Part shown: piece by piece, positions 42,546 to 49,914 of the stretch | Numbering within the stretch: the first letter of the stretch is position 1 | Layout: the number at the start of each line of letters is the position of its first letter | Assembly: GCA_913778905.1 (NCBI GenBank) | Contig: CAJYYA010000010.1 | Location: forward strand, 248,001 to 312,000 | From: an uncultured Naasia sp. | GTDB taxonomy: Bacteria > Actinomycetota > Actinomycetes > Actinomycetales > Microbacteriaceae | Length of the DNA: 64,000 nt | Direction: 5' to 3' | Program-made: the position numbers and the translations under genes | The notes under the pieces: model-generated | What the model saw: only the letters and a program-made list of their open reading frames with translations | What the model was told of the DNA's origin: nothing | Database searches by the model: none

Positions 42546-43333
42546 AGAAGCGGAGCAAACTGGCGGCGACATTCGCGTTGACTCTCCTCCTTGGCTTCAT
42601 GAGTGTCACCTCGGCTTCCCAAGCCACAGCTTCTTCAGGCACCAGTGACATCGACGGAGCTTTCAGAGAAGGAACGGCGGAGTTGACCGTCCATCTGAGA
42701 CCACATGCGGAAGAGGGGACCGCTTTCGACAGTGGGGATCAAGCTGCCACCGTGCCGGAAGGGTTCTATCGGTGCCAGCTGACTGGCGAGATACTGCCGC
42801 TGCGGATCTGGTGGAAGTGCCCTCTCGCGGTTGGCGACACAATGACGGTCACCCAACCGACCATCTCGGACCTGGCGTCGTTCAAGCCGCAGACGCCGAC
42901 GATCGCGGGGGAGCCGGACGGGTGGGCGCTCAAGGGACGTCCCGCGAACTTCATCGCTCCCGTCGATGCGCACGTCGTCGCCGGAACTCTGCTCGGCCGC
43001 CCCGCCGACGTCCGCTTCACCCCGGTGACCTGGCACTGGAATTTCGGCGACGGCTCCACCGCCACCTCGTCGAGCGGCGGTGACACCTGGGAGCACCTCG
43101 GCATGCCGCGCTTCTCGACCACCCCCACCAGTCACGTCTACCGCGAGCGAAGCAGATACACCGTCTCGCTCGGCATCGAGTACCGCGCCGACTACCGCTA
43201 CGACGGCGGCGACTGGAACCCGATCGAGGGCACCCTCACGGTCCCCGTCGGATCAGAGCCGGTCCGGGTCTTCGTCGGATCGACCGTCCTCACCGCCCGC
43301 GGCTGCGATGGACGAGACGCCGCGTCCTGCTGA
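42539..43333 (+). CDS. Secreted PKD-domain protein, cassette copy B
   Basis: 264 aa, one residue shorter than the copy A protein. Signal peptide KKRSKLAATFALTLLLGFMSVTSASQATA. Shared blocks with copy A are WALKGRPANFIA, LGRPADVRFTPVTWHWNFGDGS (PKD core), FSTTPTSHVYRERSRYTVSL and EPVRVFVGSTVLTARGC, and both end in Cys. GTG 42539 overlaps the lipoprotein stop; TTG 42542 is the alternative. The track start at 42386 is in the middle of the lipoprotein gene and is not used. Probably a secreted binding protein that acts with the lipoprotein. Confidence 0.75.
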   Translation: MLKKRSKLAATFALTLLLGFMSVTSASQATASSGTSDIDGAFREGTAELTVHLRPHAEEGTAFDSGDQAATVPEGFYRCQLTGEILPLRIWWKCPLAVGDTMTVTQPTISDLASFKPQTPTIAGEPDGWALKGRPANFIAPVDAHVVAGTLLGRPADVRFTPVTWHWNFGDGSTATSSSGGDTWEHLGMPRFSTTPTSHVYRERSRYTVSLGIEYRADYRYDGGDWNPIEGTLTVPVGSEPVRVFVGSTVLTARGCDGRDAASC

Positions 43334-43344
43334 CACGCGCGGCC

Positions 43345-43608
43345 TCAGGCGTGCTCGGCGCCGCGATTCTCTGCCCAGCGTTCGGCATCGCGCGACTGGT
43401 GCGAGGTCAGCTCGGTCGTCGCCCCGCAGTTCGTGCACGCGACCGCGTGCTTCGTTCCGAACGAGAACAGCGGCACGAAGAACAGTGTGAATCTTGCGGA
43501 CCGCTTGAACACCCGCTGCGGGGCATCGATCCCGCAGAAGTGGCAGACGAAGCGGACGATGGCCGTCTCGGATACCGACGGTCTGGTGCCGAAGAGAACG
43601 AAGAACAC
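43345..43608 (-). CDS. Zinc-ribbon protein
   Basis: 87 aa. Two CxxC pairs (FVCHFCGIDA and VACTNCGATTEL, about residues 22-25 and 58-61) with a Phe-rich segment FTLFFVPLFSFGTKHAV between them define a small zinc-ribbon protein common in actinobacteria. GTG 43608 is chosen because MFFVLFGTRP is the family start; it lies 8 nt beyond the stop of the upstream PPOX gene, so the two are probably one operon. The role is unknown. Confidence 0.75.
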   Translation of the reverse strand: MFFVLFGTRPSVSETAIVRFVCHFCGIDAPQRVFKRSARFTLFFVPLFSFGTKHAVACTNCGATTELTSHQSRDAERWAENRGAEHA

Positions 43609-43616
43609 GGATCCGG

Positions 43617-44072
43617 TCAGCCCTGGCTGCTGACCCTGTCTGCGGCGATCGTCAGGATGACACGCTCCTGATCGCGTCCGCCCCACCAGGGGTAGGGCTG
43701 GCCGGTGTACTTCAGCGACAACGCTTCGATGTGCTCCGCGCCGCCCTCGGTCGTCATCGACACGACTCGACCCCGTACCTGGAAGTAGCGGAAGGGATTG
43801 TCCGGATCCTGCACCGCGACGGCCACGCGCGGGTCGCGCTCCACGTTTCGGGTCTTCAGGTACCCGACGACCGTGTTGATCACCACGTTCTCCCCGTCGG
43901 TATCGACCCAGGTCTCCGTGAGCTGCGGCGACCCGTCGGCCATGAGCGTCGAGAGGAAACAGGGAGCCTTACCGCGCAGAAGTCGAAGCAGCTCTTCGGG
44001 CAGTGGCATCGGACCTCGGAACACATCGGCGGAACGGACACCGCTACCGACAAGTGTCGATGACGGATTCAT
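43617..44072 (-). CDS. PPOX-class F420-dependent-type oxidoreductase
   Basis: Up to 151 aa. MPLPEELLRLLRGKAPCFLSTLMADGSPQLTETWVDTDGENVVINTVVGYLKTRNVERDPRVAVAVQDP is the classical TIGR03618-type split-barrel sequence (Rv1155/F420 group). ATG 44072 is the track start; GTG or ATG near 44009-44024 would remove ~20 residues and is also plausible. It probably reduces an organic substrate with F420 or flavin. It is divergent from the HhH-GPD gene. Confidence 0.82.
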   Translation of the reverse strand: MNPSSTLVGSGVRSADVFRGPMPLPEELLRLLRGKAPCFLSTLMADGSPQLTETWVDTDGENVVINTVVGYLKTRNVERDPRVAVAVQDPDNPFRYFQVRGRVVSMTTEGGAEHIEALSLKYTGQPYPWWGGRDQERVILTIAADRVSSQG

Positions 44073-44128
44073 CGACCCTAGTCCTCGACACCTCTGCGGT
44101 ACAGGTGCAAGGTGGAAGGATCGGTGGT

Positions 44129-44701
44129 ATGCCCCAGCTTCATATCACCGGTGACGACGCCGCCGACCAACTCCTCTCGAGCGACCCGCTCGCGCTTCTG
44201 ACCGGAATGCTCCTCGACCAGCAGGTGGCGATGGAGACGGCCTTCGCCGGGCCCCTCAAGATCCAGCAGCGCCTCGGCGGCTTCGACGCGTCTCACATCG
44301 CGGGTGAGTCGCCCGAGCGCCTGACGGAGGTGTTCCGCGAGACGCCGGCGGTTCACCGCTACCCGGGCTCGATGGCGGAACGGCTCCGGTCACTGTGCGC
44401 CGAGGTCGACGAGAAGTGGGGCGGCGACGCCTCGGCTATCTGGACGGACGGCGACCCCGACGGTGCCGAGATCCTGCGCCGCCTGAAGGCCCTCCCCGGT
44501 TTCGGCGAGCAGAAGGCGAAGATCTTCCTGGCCCTCCTCGGCAAGCAGTACGACCTCAAGGCGGAGGGGTGGCAGCGGGCGTCGGAGCCGTACAGCGAAA
44601 CCGGCTCGTTCCGCTCGGTCGCCGACATCGTGGATCCGGAGTCGCTCGCCAAGGTGCGCGAGTTCAAGAAAGCGGCGAAGGCGGCGGCGAAGAAGAAGTA
44701 A
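44129..44701 (+). CDS. HhH-GPD-type base-excision DNA repair protein
   Basis: 190 aa. LALLTGMLLDQQVAMETAFAGPLKIQQRLG and LKALPGFGEQKAKIFLALLGK (helix-hairpin-helix, about 122-140) match the actinobacterial HhH-GPD family TIGR03252. The catalytic Lys/Asp pattern of true glycosylases is not obvious, so the activity is uncertain. A Lys/Ala-rich tail ends the protein. ATG 44129, with GGAAGG upstream, is preferred to the track start at 44003. Its 3' end overlaps the convergent DUF429 gene by 38 nt. Confidence 0.85.
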   Translation: MPQLHITGDDAADQLLSSDPLALLTGMLLDQQVAMETAFAGPLKIQQRLGGFDASHIAGESPERLTEVFRETPAVHRYPGSMAERLRSLCAEVDEKWGGDASAIWTDGDPDGAEILRRLKALPGFGEQKAKIFLALLGKQYDLKAEGWQRASEPYSETGSFRSVADIVDPESLAKVREFKKAAKAAAKKK

Positions 44702-45539
44702 GCCTCTGACCGGGCCGTGCGGGCGCGACGATGGTCGCGATCAGACCGCTCTCGTCGGGAGGTGAGCCGAGCCCGAGCACCTGACAGCGCTCCAGCCCAT
44801 GGCGGTCCCATAGCGCGGCCGTCCACGCGCAGATCGCGGCGTCGAGGAGGTCCTCGCGGTGCTTGAAGGGACCGTCCGCCTCGGGTGACGGTTCGATGAG
44901 CAGTCGGGACGTGACCGAGTGAGACGAGAGGTCGAAGGGCGGATCCGCCGCGGCGAGACGGGCGACTCGGCGGATGAGCTCGTCCGTGATCTCCGCGCGG
45001 ACGCGGCGACCATCGGCTCGAGGGATCTTCGGGTCCCGGGTCTTGTATCGCGGCTTGGCGAGGTCGTAACCGAGTTCCTCGGCTCCCACGATCGTCGTAC
45101 TGGGGTAGCACTCGAACATCACGGCGGCACCTTCCGCGCGAGATAGCACGCCCTGCGTGTAGTCGACTCCCAAGTCCTCCAAGCGGCGCCGCAAGGTCAC
45201 CCCCGACAGCCATTCGAGACCGGTGTGACTGGGGTAGGCGGAGAAGCCCCACCGCCCGTATCGGCGACCGACCTCCTTCTCGCAGTCCCTCATGGTCCTG
45301 GGTGCGTTGTGCACGACGAGCGGAGCGTCGACGGCCACGACGGCACCGGTCCCTCGGGCGTCGACGAGATGGTCCGCGAGGCGTGCCACGACGGCGTCGA
45401 TGCCCCGTTCCCATCCGGCGTCGACGATGCGGCCCGTCTCGTCGGCGACCACGAGCCCCGTCTCCTTCGCCGCGGGGCGTCCCCCTTGCCGGACGGGAGG
45501 GCCGTCGCGCCAGGCCAGGTCGAGACCGATGTATCGCAC
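44664..45539 (-). CDS. DUF429 family protein
   Basis: 291 aa. MRYIGLDLAWRDG, VVAVDAPLVV (about 68-77), and RRRLEDLGVDYTQG...FECYPSTTIVG are DUF429 marks; the fold is RNase H-like and a nuclease role is possible but unproved. HREDLLDAAICAWTAALW near the end is also conserved. GTG 45539 is chosen since the family starts at this point. The end of the frame overlaps the HhH-GPD gene tail by 38 nt on the other strand. Confidence 0.8.
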   Translation of the reverse strand: MRYIGLDLAWRDGPPVRQGGRPAAKETGLVVADETGRIVDAGWERGIDAVVARLADHLVDARGTGAVVAVDAPLVVHNAPRTMRDCEKEVGRRYGRWGFSAYPSHTGLEWLSGVTLRRRLEDLGVDYTQGVLSRAEGAAVMFECYPSTTIVGAEELGYDLAKPRYKTRDPKIPRADGRRVRAEITDELIRRVARLAAADPPFDLSSHSVTSRLLIEPSPEADGPFKHREDLLDAAICAWTAALWDRHGLERCQVLGLGSPPDESGLIATIVAPARPGQRLTSSSPPPSPLS

Positions 45540-45600
45540 TCCACGATTCTCGCCCGCATGTCGGATCCTGCTTTTCGCCCCGCGTGACACTCTGCGTTCC

Positions 45601-45606
45601 TACACT
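45601..45606 (+). promoter_or_regulatory. -10 box TACACT of a leaderless promoter
   Basis: TACACT, 6 nt, then ATG 45613. Confidence 0.5.
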
Positions 45607-45612
45607 GACCGC

Positions 45613-46668
45613 ATGCCGTCCTACCGGGTCACGTTGACGATCGGGGATCTGCGCGTCGGGGTGCATCCCGACCGGGTGGTCGCGATCATCGGGGGCCCGG
45701 CGTCGGCGCTCACCGTGCTCGAGGGCACCAACCTCAACGTCGTGGCCGGCCAGGCCCGGATCACCATCCGCTTCACCGCGGACGACGACGATCATGCGGC
45801 ATTCGTCGCCCGCGAGGTCATCCAGGCGGCTACCGCGATCGCCGACGTACGGACGGCATTCGTCACGCGCCGGGCGGAGAACACGTGGTCGGATGTCGAC
45901 GTTCCGCACCCGGTCGTCGCCGATTCGGCGGTACCCCTGGTGCTCCGCCACGGCTACACGGCCGCGCAGATGCGCGCGGCGGAGCTGCCGCATCACGAGG
46001 CCGGGGACCCGCTCATGGCCAGGGCTGCGGCCGGTCTCGCCGTGGTGATCCGCGATGTGGTCGCCGGTCGACGCGGAGGAGGACTCGACGGCTCGGCAGT
46101 GGTCCTCGTCGGACCGGGCAATAACGGGGCCGATGCGCTCTGGGCGGCCGCCGAGCTGAGCGGTGACGGAGTATCGGTGACGGCGATCCCCGCCGCGGGC
46201 GCGAAGGGCATCGACGCCGGATCACGGGCCGCGGCCGTTTCCGCCGGCGTCGCCTTCGCGGCGCTGAGCGAGGTCGCCGAACTCGCGGAACGGTCCGACG
46301 TGATCGTGGACGGACTGTTCGGCATCGGCGCGGCGGGACGCGCCAGCACCGCTCTGCCGGCAGACGCTCGGGACGCGGTCCTGGCCGTGCTGCCGGCTCT
46401 GAAATCCACCCGTCCACCCGTCGTCGTCGCGGTCGACGTGCCGAGCGGGATCGACGCCGACTCCGGCGAGGTACCGGACGCTGACGAGGATGTACACAGG
46501 CCGGCGATCCTGCCGGCCGACGTGACCGTCACCTTCGGGGGTATGAAGGCGGGGCTGCTGAGGGCACCGGCCCGGCGTTACGCGGGGCAGGTCGTGATCG
46601 TCGACATCGGGCTCGGCGAGCAGCTCGAGGCGTTGGAGCCAGCGATCCAGTTGGATCCGCGACGCTGA
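45613..46668 (+). CDS. NAD(P)H-hydrate epimerase (YjeF_N) with extra N-terminal domain
   Basis: 351 aa. The C-terminal ~230 residues are a YjeF N-domain: VVLVGPGNNGADALWAAAEL (~155-174), VDGLFGIGAAGRAS and VVAVDVPSGIDADSGEV (~273-289). This domain repairs hydrated NAD(P)H by epimerising the S and R forms. The first ~92 residues (YRVTLTIGDLRVGVHPDRVVAIIGG...VTRRAENTW) are a separate alpha/beta domain not found in classical NnrE proteins. The usual kinase domain is absent. ATG 45613 follows a leaderless-type -10 box. Confidence 0.78.
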   Translation: MPSYRVTLTIGDLRVGVHPDRVVAIIGGPASALTVLEGTNLNVVAGQARITIRFTADDDDHAAFVAREVIQAATAIADVRTAFVTRRAENTWSDVDVPHPVVADSAVPLVLRHGYTAAQMRAAELPHHEAGDPLMARAAAGLAVVIRDVVAGRRGGGLDGSAVVLVGPGNNGADALWAAAELSGDGVSVTAIPAAGAKGIDAGSRAAAVSAGVAFAALSEVAELAERSDVIVDGLFGIGAAGRASTALPADARDAVLAVLPALKSTRPPVVVAVDVPSGIDADSGEVPDADEDVHRPAILPADVTVTFGGMKAGLLRAPARRYAGQVVIVDIGLGEQLEALEPAIQLDPRR

Positions 46669-46694
46669 GGGCACTGGACGGCGACGACGCCGGT

Positions 46695-46925
46695 GCCCTT
46701 CATTTCGCTTCGCTCAATGGGCGGGCGGGGAAGCTCCGCCCGTTGAGCGCGGCGAAACGCAGGAGCGGCCTCCGCCCGTCGCGCTCACCGGTGCCCCTCA
46801 TTTCGCTTCGCTCAATGGGCGGGCGGGGATGCTCCGCCCGTTGAGCGCAGCGAAACGCAGGAGAGGCCTCCGCCCCGTTGCGCTCGCCGGTGCCCTTCAT
46901 CTCGCTTCGCTCAATGGGCGGGCGG
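46695..46925. repeat. Tandem ~98-bp repeat array built from interspersed-repeat units
   Basis: Three reverse copies of the CATTTCGCTTCGCTCAATGGGCG unit start at 46695, 46793 and 46892 (period 98-99 bp). After each of the first two comes an inverted relative, CTCCGCCCGTTGAGCGCRGCGAAACGCAGGAG (46733, 46831). The array fills the gap between two convergent genes and can fold into several hairpins. Confidence 0.85.
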
Positions 46926-46926
46926 G

Positions 46927-47868
46927 TCAGGAGAGCGGGAACGCCTCGCCGAGGCTGTGACCCGAGGCCCAGGCAGCGCCGACCGAGCTGCGCCCTCCCC
47001 AGCCGTCTCCGCAGACGCCGAGACGCAAGCCTGCGTCGAGCAGATACGGATCGTCGTGCGGGTCTCGTGGCTTGGCGAACGTCCACCGGTGGACATGCGT
47101 CTCGATGGGCTCGACCGAGAGACCCAGAACCCGCCGGGTCGCCTCCCAGACGAGCGGAAGAGCCGCCGACGGATCGTCGAGATGGGCGCGAGCCGTCTCC
47201 GGCGAGCTGTGCACGACGAGCACGGGCGCAGCATCACCTCGCCGGTCGCCGTCGTCGGCGATGAACCCGATGTCGGGGGAGTCGTTCACGAACGCGCCGT
47301 GCAGATCGGCCGGCCACGCGCGCTCTTCGAAGCGCAGCGCGATCGCGATGGTCGGGTCCCACCCCGAACCGTCGTCGAGTCGATCCAGCGACGGTGACGA
47401 CTCATCCACCAGACGCCGCGCTTGAGGATCCGGCATCGCGAGAACGGTAGGCACTTCCGGGTCGACCCGCTCGAATGCGACCTTCTGTCGGACCTCGAGG
47501 TCGCGAGCGAGATCGACGACGAGCGAGCGGAGCCCCGCGGCGGCGCCGTGCCGCATCGGGCCGGTCGTACTGTCGACGATCCCGTCAGGAGTCGCCACGG
47601 CGAAAGTGTCCGTCCATTCACGCGCGAGGCCGCGGGTTAGCCAATCGTCGACGACGGCACGGAACGGGGTGCCGAATTCGGCGGTGAAGTACGACGCTCC
47701 CAGGTCGACAGGGCGTCCGGCGAGTCTGCGTCCCGACATGCGTCCACCGGGTGCTCGTCCTCTGTCGACGACGGTCACGGATCCTCCGCGGGCCGCGATC
47801 GCACGGGCGGCAGCGAGACCGGAGATTCCGGCGCCCACGACGGTGATGGACTGATGCACGGCACTCAT
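46927..47868 (-). CDS. FAD-dependent oxidoreductase (renalase-like)
   Basis: 313 aa. Dinucleotide-binding motif VVGAGISGLAAARAIAARGGSVTVVDRG (about 10-37) and GRRLAGRPVDLGASYFTAEFG are typical of the renalase/amine-oxidase-like NAD(P)/FAD-dependent group. The C-terminal RLGVCGDGWGGRSSVGAAWASGHSLGEA contacts FAD. The substrate is unknown. ATG 47868 overlaps the stop of the DUF2071 gene by 4 nt (ATGA), so the two are translationally coupled. Confidence 0.83.
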   Translation of the reverse strand: MSAVHQSITVVGAGISGLAAARAIAARGGSVTVVDRGRAPGGRMSGRRLAGRPVDLGASYFTAEFGTPFRAVVDDWLTRGLAREWTDTFAVATPDGIVDSTTGPMRHGAAAGLRSLVVDLARDLEVRQKVAFERVDPEVPTVLAMPDPQARRLVDESSPSLDRLDDGSGWDPTIAIALRFEERAWPADLHGAFVNDSPDIGFIADDGDRRGDAAPVLVVHSSPETARAHLDDPSAALPLVWEATRRVLGLSVEPIETHVHRWTFAKPRDPHDDPYLLDAGLRLGVCGDGWGGRSSVGAAWASGHSLGEAFPLS

Positions 47869-48680
47869 CCGCCCATCCTGACCGGCAGCCTCGCCGGGGC
47901 GCTGAATGAAGTCTGGACGCCGGGGGAGAACAGCACCGAATCGGGAGGGGTGTCGGCGAGTCCTGGAAACCCTGCTGCGGCCAGCAGAGTGTCGTCGAGG
48001 TGGAGGAGCTCGGCTCGTTGCACCGGCCATCGCCCGTGCGTGTTGCGGCCGTACCAACTCGCCCCCAGGTGGGTCTCGTGGAAGGCCCACCGGGCGGTGA
48101 GGAACTGCGCGATCGGGTCGTCGTCCATCCGATCGGGGAGTGCGCGAGCGATGAGGTGCGTGGTCGCTCCCCGCGAGGGGCCCGGATTGCGCTTCCGACC
48201 CAGCAACGCATCGGCGAGATGCCGTCGGGAACGGTAGGCATGGAGCTCGGCATCGGGTTCCACCCGCCGCCCCATCGACATCGAGGACCATCGGTAGGGC
48301 AGACCGAACGCCAACCGCGCGGTCAGCACGCTCGCAAGGCGGGTGGCCTCGAGCGAGGCGAATACGACGCCACGTCGCCCCTGCTCGTCGACGGAGTAGA
48401 GCCGGACGTTGATCTCGGGGAACGTGCCGAACCAGGGGACCGGCGGCCCGCCGAAGAATGAGCTGTCCGACAACCGGAATGCGATCAGTCCGACCCAGGT
48501 GGCGCCATCGACGACGTCGGGGCGCGTGCCCGGTGGGAGCATCGGCGCCACGATCTCCGGTGCGACCTTCCAATGCAGGAAGGTCAGATCCGACCACCGC
48601 TGAGTGATGATCCGCCTGCCCGGCAGAGGGGGAGCCGACAGCAGGAGCGGTTCGGCCTCGGTTACGTGGGCATCGCTCAT
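47865..48680 (-). CDS. DUF2071 family protein (YqjF-like)
   Basis: 271 aa. RRIITQRWSDLTFLHWKVAPEIVAPMLPPGTRPDVVDGATWVGLIAFRL is the DUF2071 hallmark, followed by INVRLYSVDEQGRRGVVFASLEA. The acetoacetate-decarboxylase-like beta barrel is expected; no function is known. ATG 48680 is chosen; TAGGCT stands 7 nt before it, which again suggests a leaderless start. It is the first gene of the pair with the FAD oxidoreductase. Confidence 0.83.
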   Translation of the reverse strand: MSDAHVTEAEPLLLSAPPLPGRRIITQRWSDLTFLHWKVAPEIVAPMLPPGTRPDVVDGATWVGLIAFRLSDSSFFGGPPVPWFGTFPEINVRLYSVDEQGRRGVVFASLEATRLASVLTARLAFGLPYRWSSMSMGRRVEPDAELHAYRSRRHLADALLGRKRNPGPSRGATTHLIARALPDRMDDDPIAQFLTARWAFHETHLGASWYGRNTHGRWPVQRAELLHLDDTLLAAAGFPGLADTPPDSVLFSPGVQTSFSAPARLPVRMGG

Positions 48681-48829
48681 GAGCAGGAGCCTAGGCGGGC
48701 AACACGCACGAAACAGGGAGGCGTCAGGATGTCGGCTGAGCGATGCCCACGACACCGCCCTCGAATTATCGGAGTCCAACGGTCGACGCCTCACTCGTCT
48801 CGATATTCCCTCCCCATCGAAAGGCCCTC

Positions 48830-49813
48830 GTGCCAGATCACGCCAGGATCCCGCTCGTCATCGACACCGACACGGCGGCCGACGACTGCTTCGCGCTCCT
48901 CGTGGGTCTCCTCGATCCCCGCGCCGACCTGCGCGCGATCACCATGGTGGCCGGCAACGTGGGTTTCGATCAGCAGGTGCACAACGCGCTGCTCACGATC
49001 GGCCTCTCGGGTCGACTGGGGGAGGTTCCGGTGCATCTCGGTGCTCGCGAGCCCCTTGAACGCGAGTGGATCAGTGCGGCCGAGGTGCACGGCGACGGAG
49101 TGGGCGGTCTCCGCCGCCCCGACAACGGCCGGGACGCGGACGACGAACCCGCCGTCGACGCGCTGGTCCGGCTGGCTCGCGTACACCGGGGGAGCCTGAC
49201 GATCGTCGCGATCGGTCCCCTCACCAACATCGCCCTCGCCGTGCAGCGCGATCCCGAGTTCGCCGCCAACGTCGGGCGGATCGTGATCATGGGCGGATCG
49301 ATCAACGGCCGCGGAAACATCACCGCAGCTGCCGAGTACAACATCTACGTCGACCCCGAGGCCGCCGACGAGGTGTTCCGAGCCGGTTTCGCGGACATCG
49401 TGGTCGTGCCGTGGGATCCGACGACCCTGCACGACGCTGCTTTCGACCGGGCCGCCATCGCCCGGATCGCCTCCGTCGACACGGTGCTGTCCCGCTTCTT
49501 CGTGCGCGCGAACCAGGTGACCTTCGACTTCGACGTCGCAGCCGGCCTCGCCGGGTCGACGCATCCCGACTCGCTGTCGGCGCTCGTGGCGCTGGATCCC
49601 ACCATCGTGACGCGCTCGTCCCGCTACCGGGTCGACGTCGAGACGGTGAGCGAACTCACTCGCGGCGCCACCGTCTTCGACTGGAAACCGGGCGTCGAGA
49701 CGAATGCGACGGGCGTCGAGGCCGTCGACGGAAACGCATTCCTGGACTACATGATCGATCTCCTGGGCCGCACCCCGACAGGTCAGATCGCCCCGGTCGC
49801 CTTGACGAACTGA
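48830..49813 (+). CDS. Nucleoside hydrolase
   Basis: 327 aa. The Asp cluster at the N-terminus reads VIDTDTAADDCFALLVGLL (family norm DTDPGxDD, here Thr and Ala replace Pro and Gly). IVAIGPLTNIALAVQRDP, IVIMGGSINGRGNITAAAEYNIYVDPEAA and the late Asp/His region match inosine-uridine preferring hydrolases. It splits ribonucleosides to base and ribose in the cytoplasm. GTG 48830 with GAAAGG upstream is preferred over the track start 48743. Confidence 0.88.
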   Translation: MPDHARIPLVIDTDTAADDCFALLVGLLDPRADLRAITMVAGNVGFDQQVHNALLTIGLSGRLGEVPVHLGAREPLEREWISAAEVHGDGVGGLRRPDNGRDADDEPAVDALVRLARVHRGSLTIVAIGPLTNIALAVQRDPEFAANVGRIVIMGGSINGRGNITAAAEYNIYVDPEAADEVFRAGFADIVVVPWDPTTLHDAAFDRAAIARIASVDTVLSRFFVRANQVTFDFDVAAGLAGSTHPDSLSALVALDPTIVTRSSRYRVDVETVSELTRGATVFDWKPGVETNATGVEAVDGNAFLDYMIDLLGRTPTGQIAPVALTN

Positions 49814-49851
49814 CGACTCGACCCGACCCGGCGACGTGGACAAGAGATGAC

Positions 49852-49884
49852 GAAGGGCCCGGAGCATGTCGCTCCGGGCCCTTC
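49852..49884. terminator. Strong bidirectional terminator
   Basis: GAAGGGCCCGGAGC-atgtc-GCTCCGGGCCCTTC is a 14-bp perfect stem with a 5-nt loop, followed on the + side by GTCTTTTTC. It lies between the convergent nucleoside hydrolase and TerC genes. Confidence 0.85.
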
Positions 49885-49914
49885 GGTCGTCTTTTTCGGG
49901 GTCAGGTCGACCGA

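Noticed and set aside
46695-46925. CRISPR array
   Set aside because: The spacers are themselves repeated and related to the units, the units are palindromic and occur singly elsewhere, and no cas gene is near.
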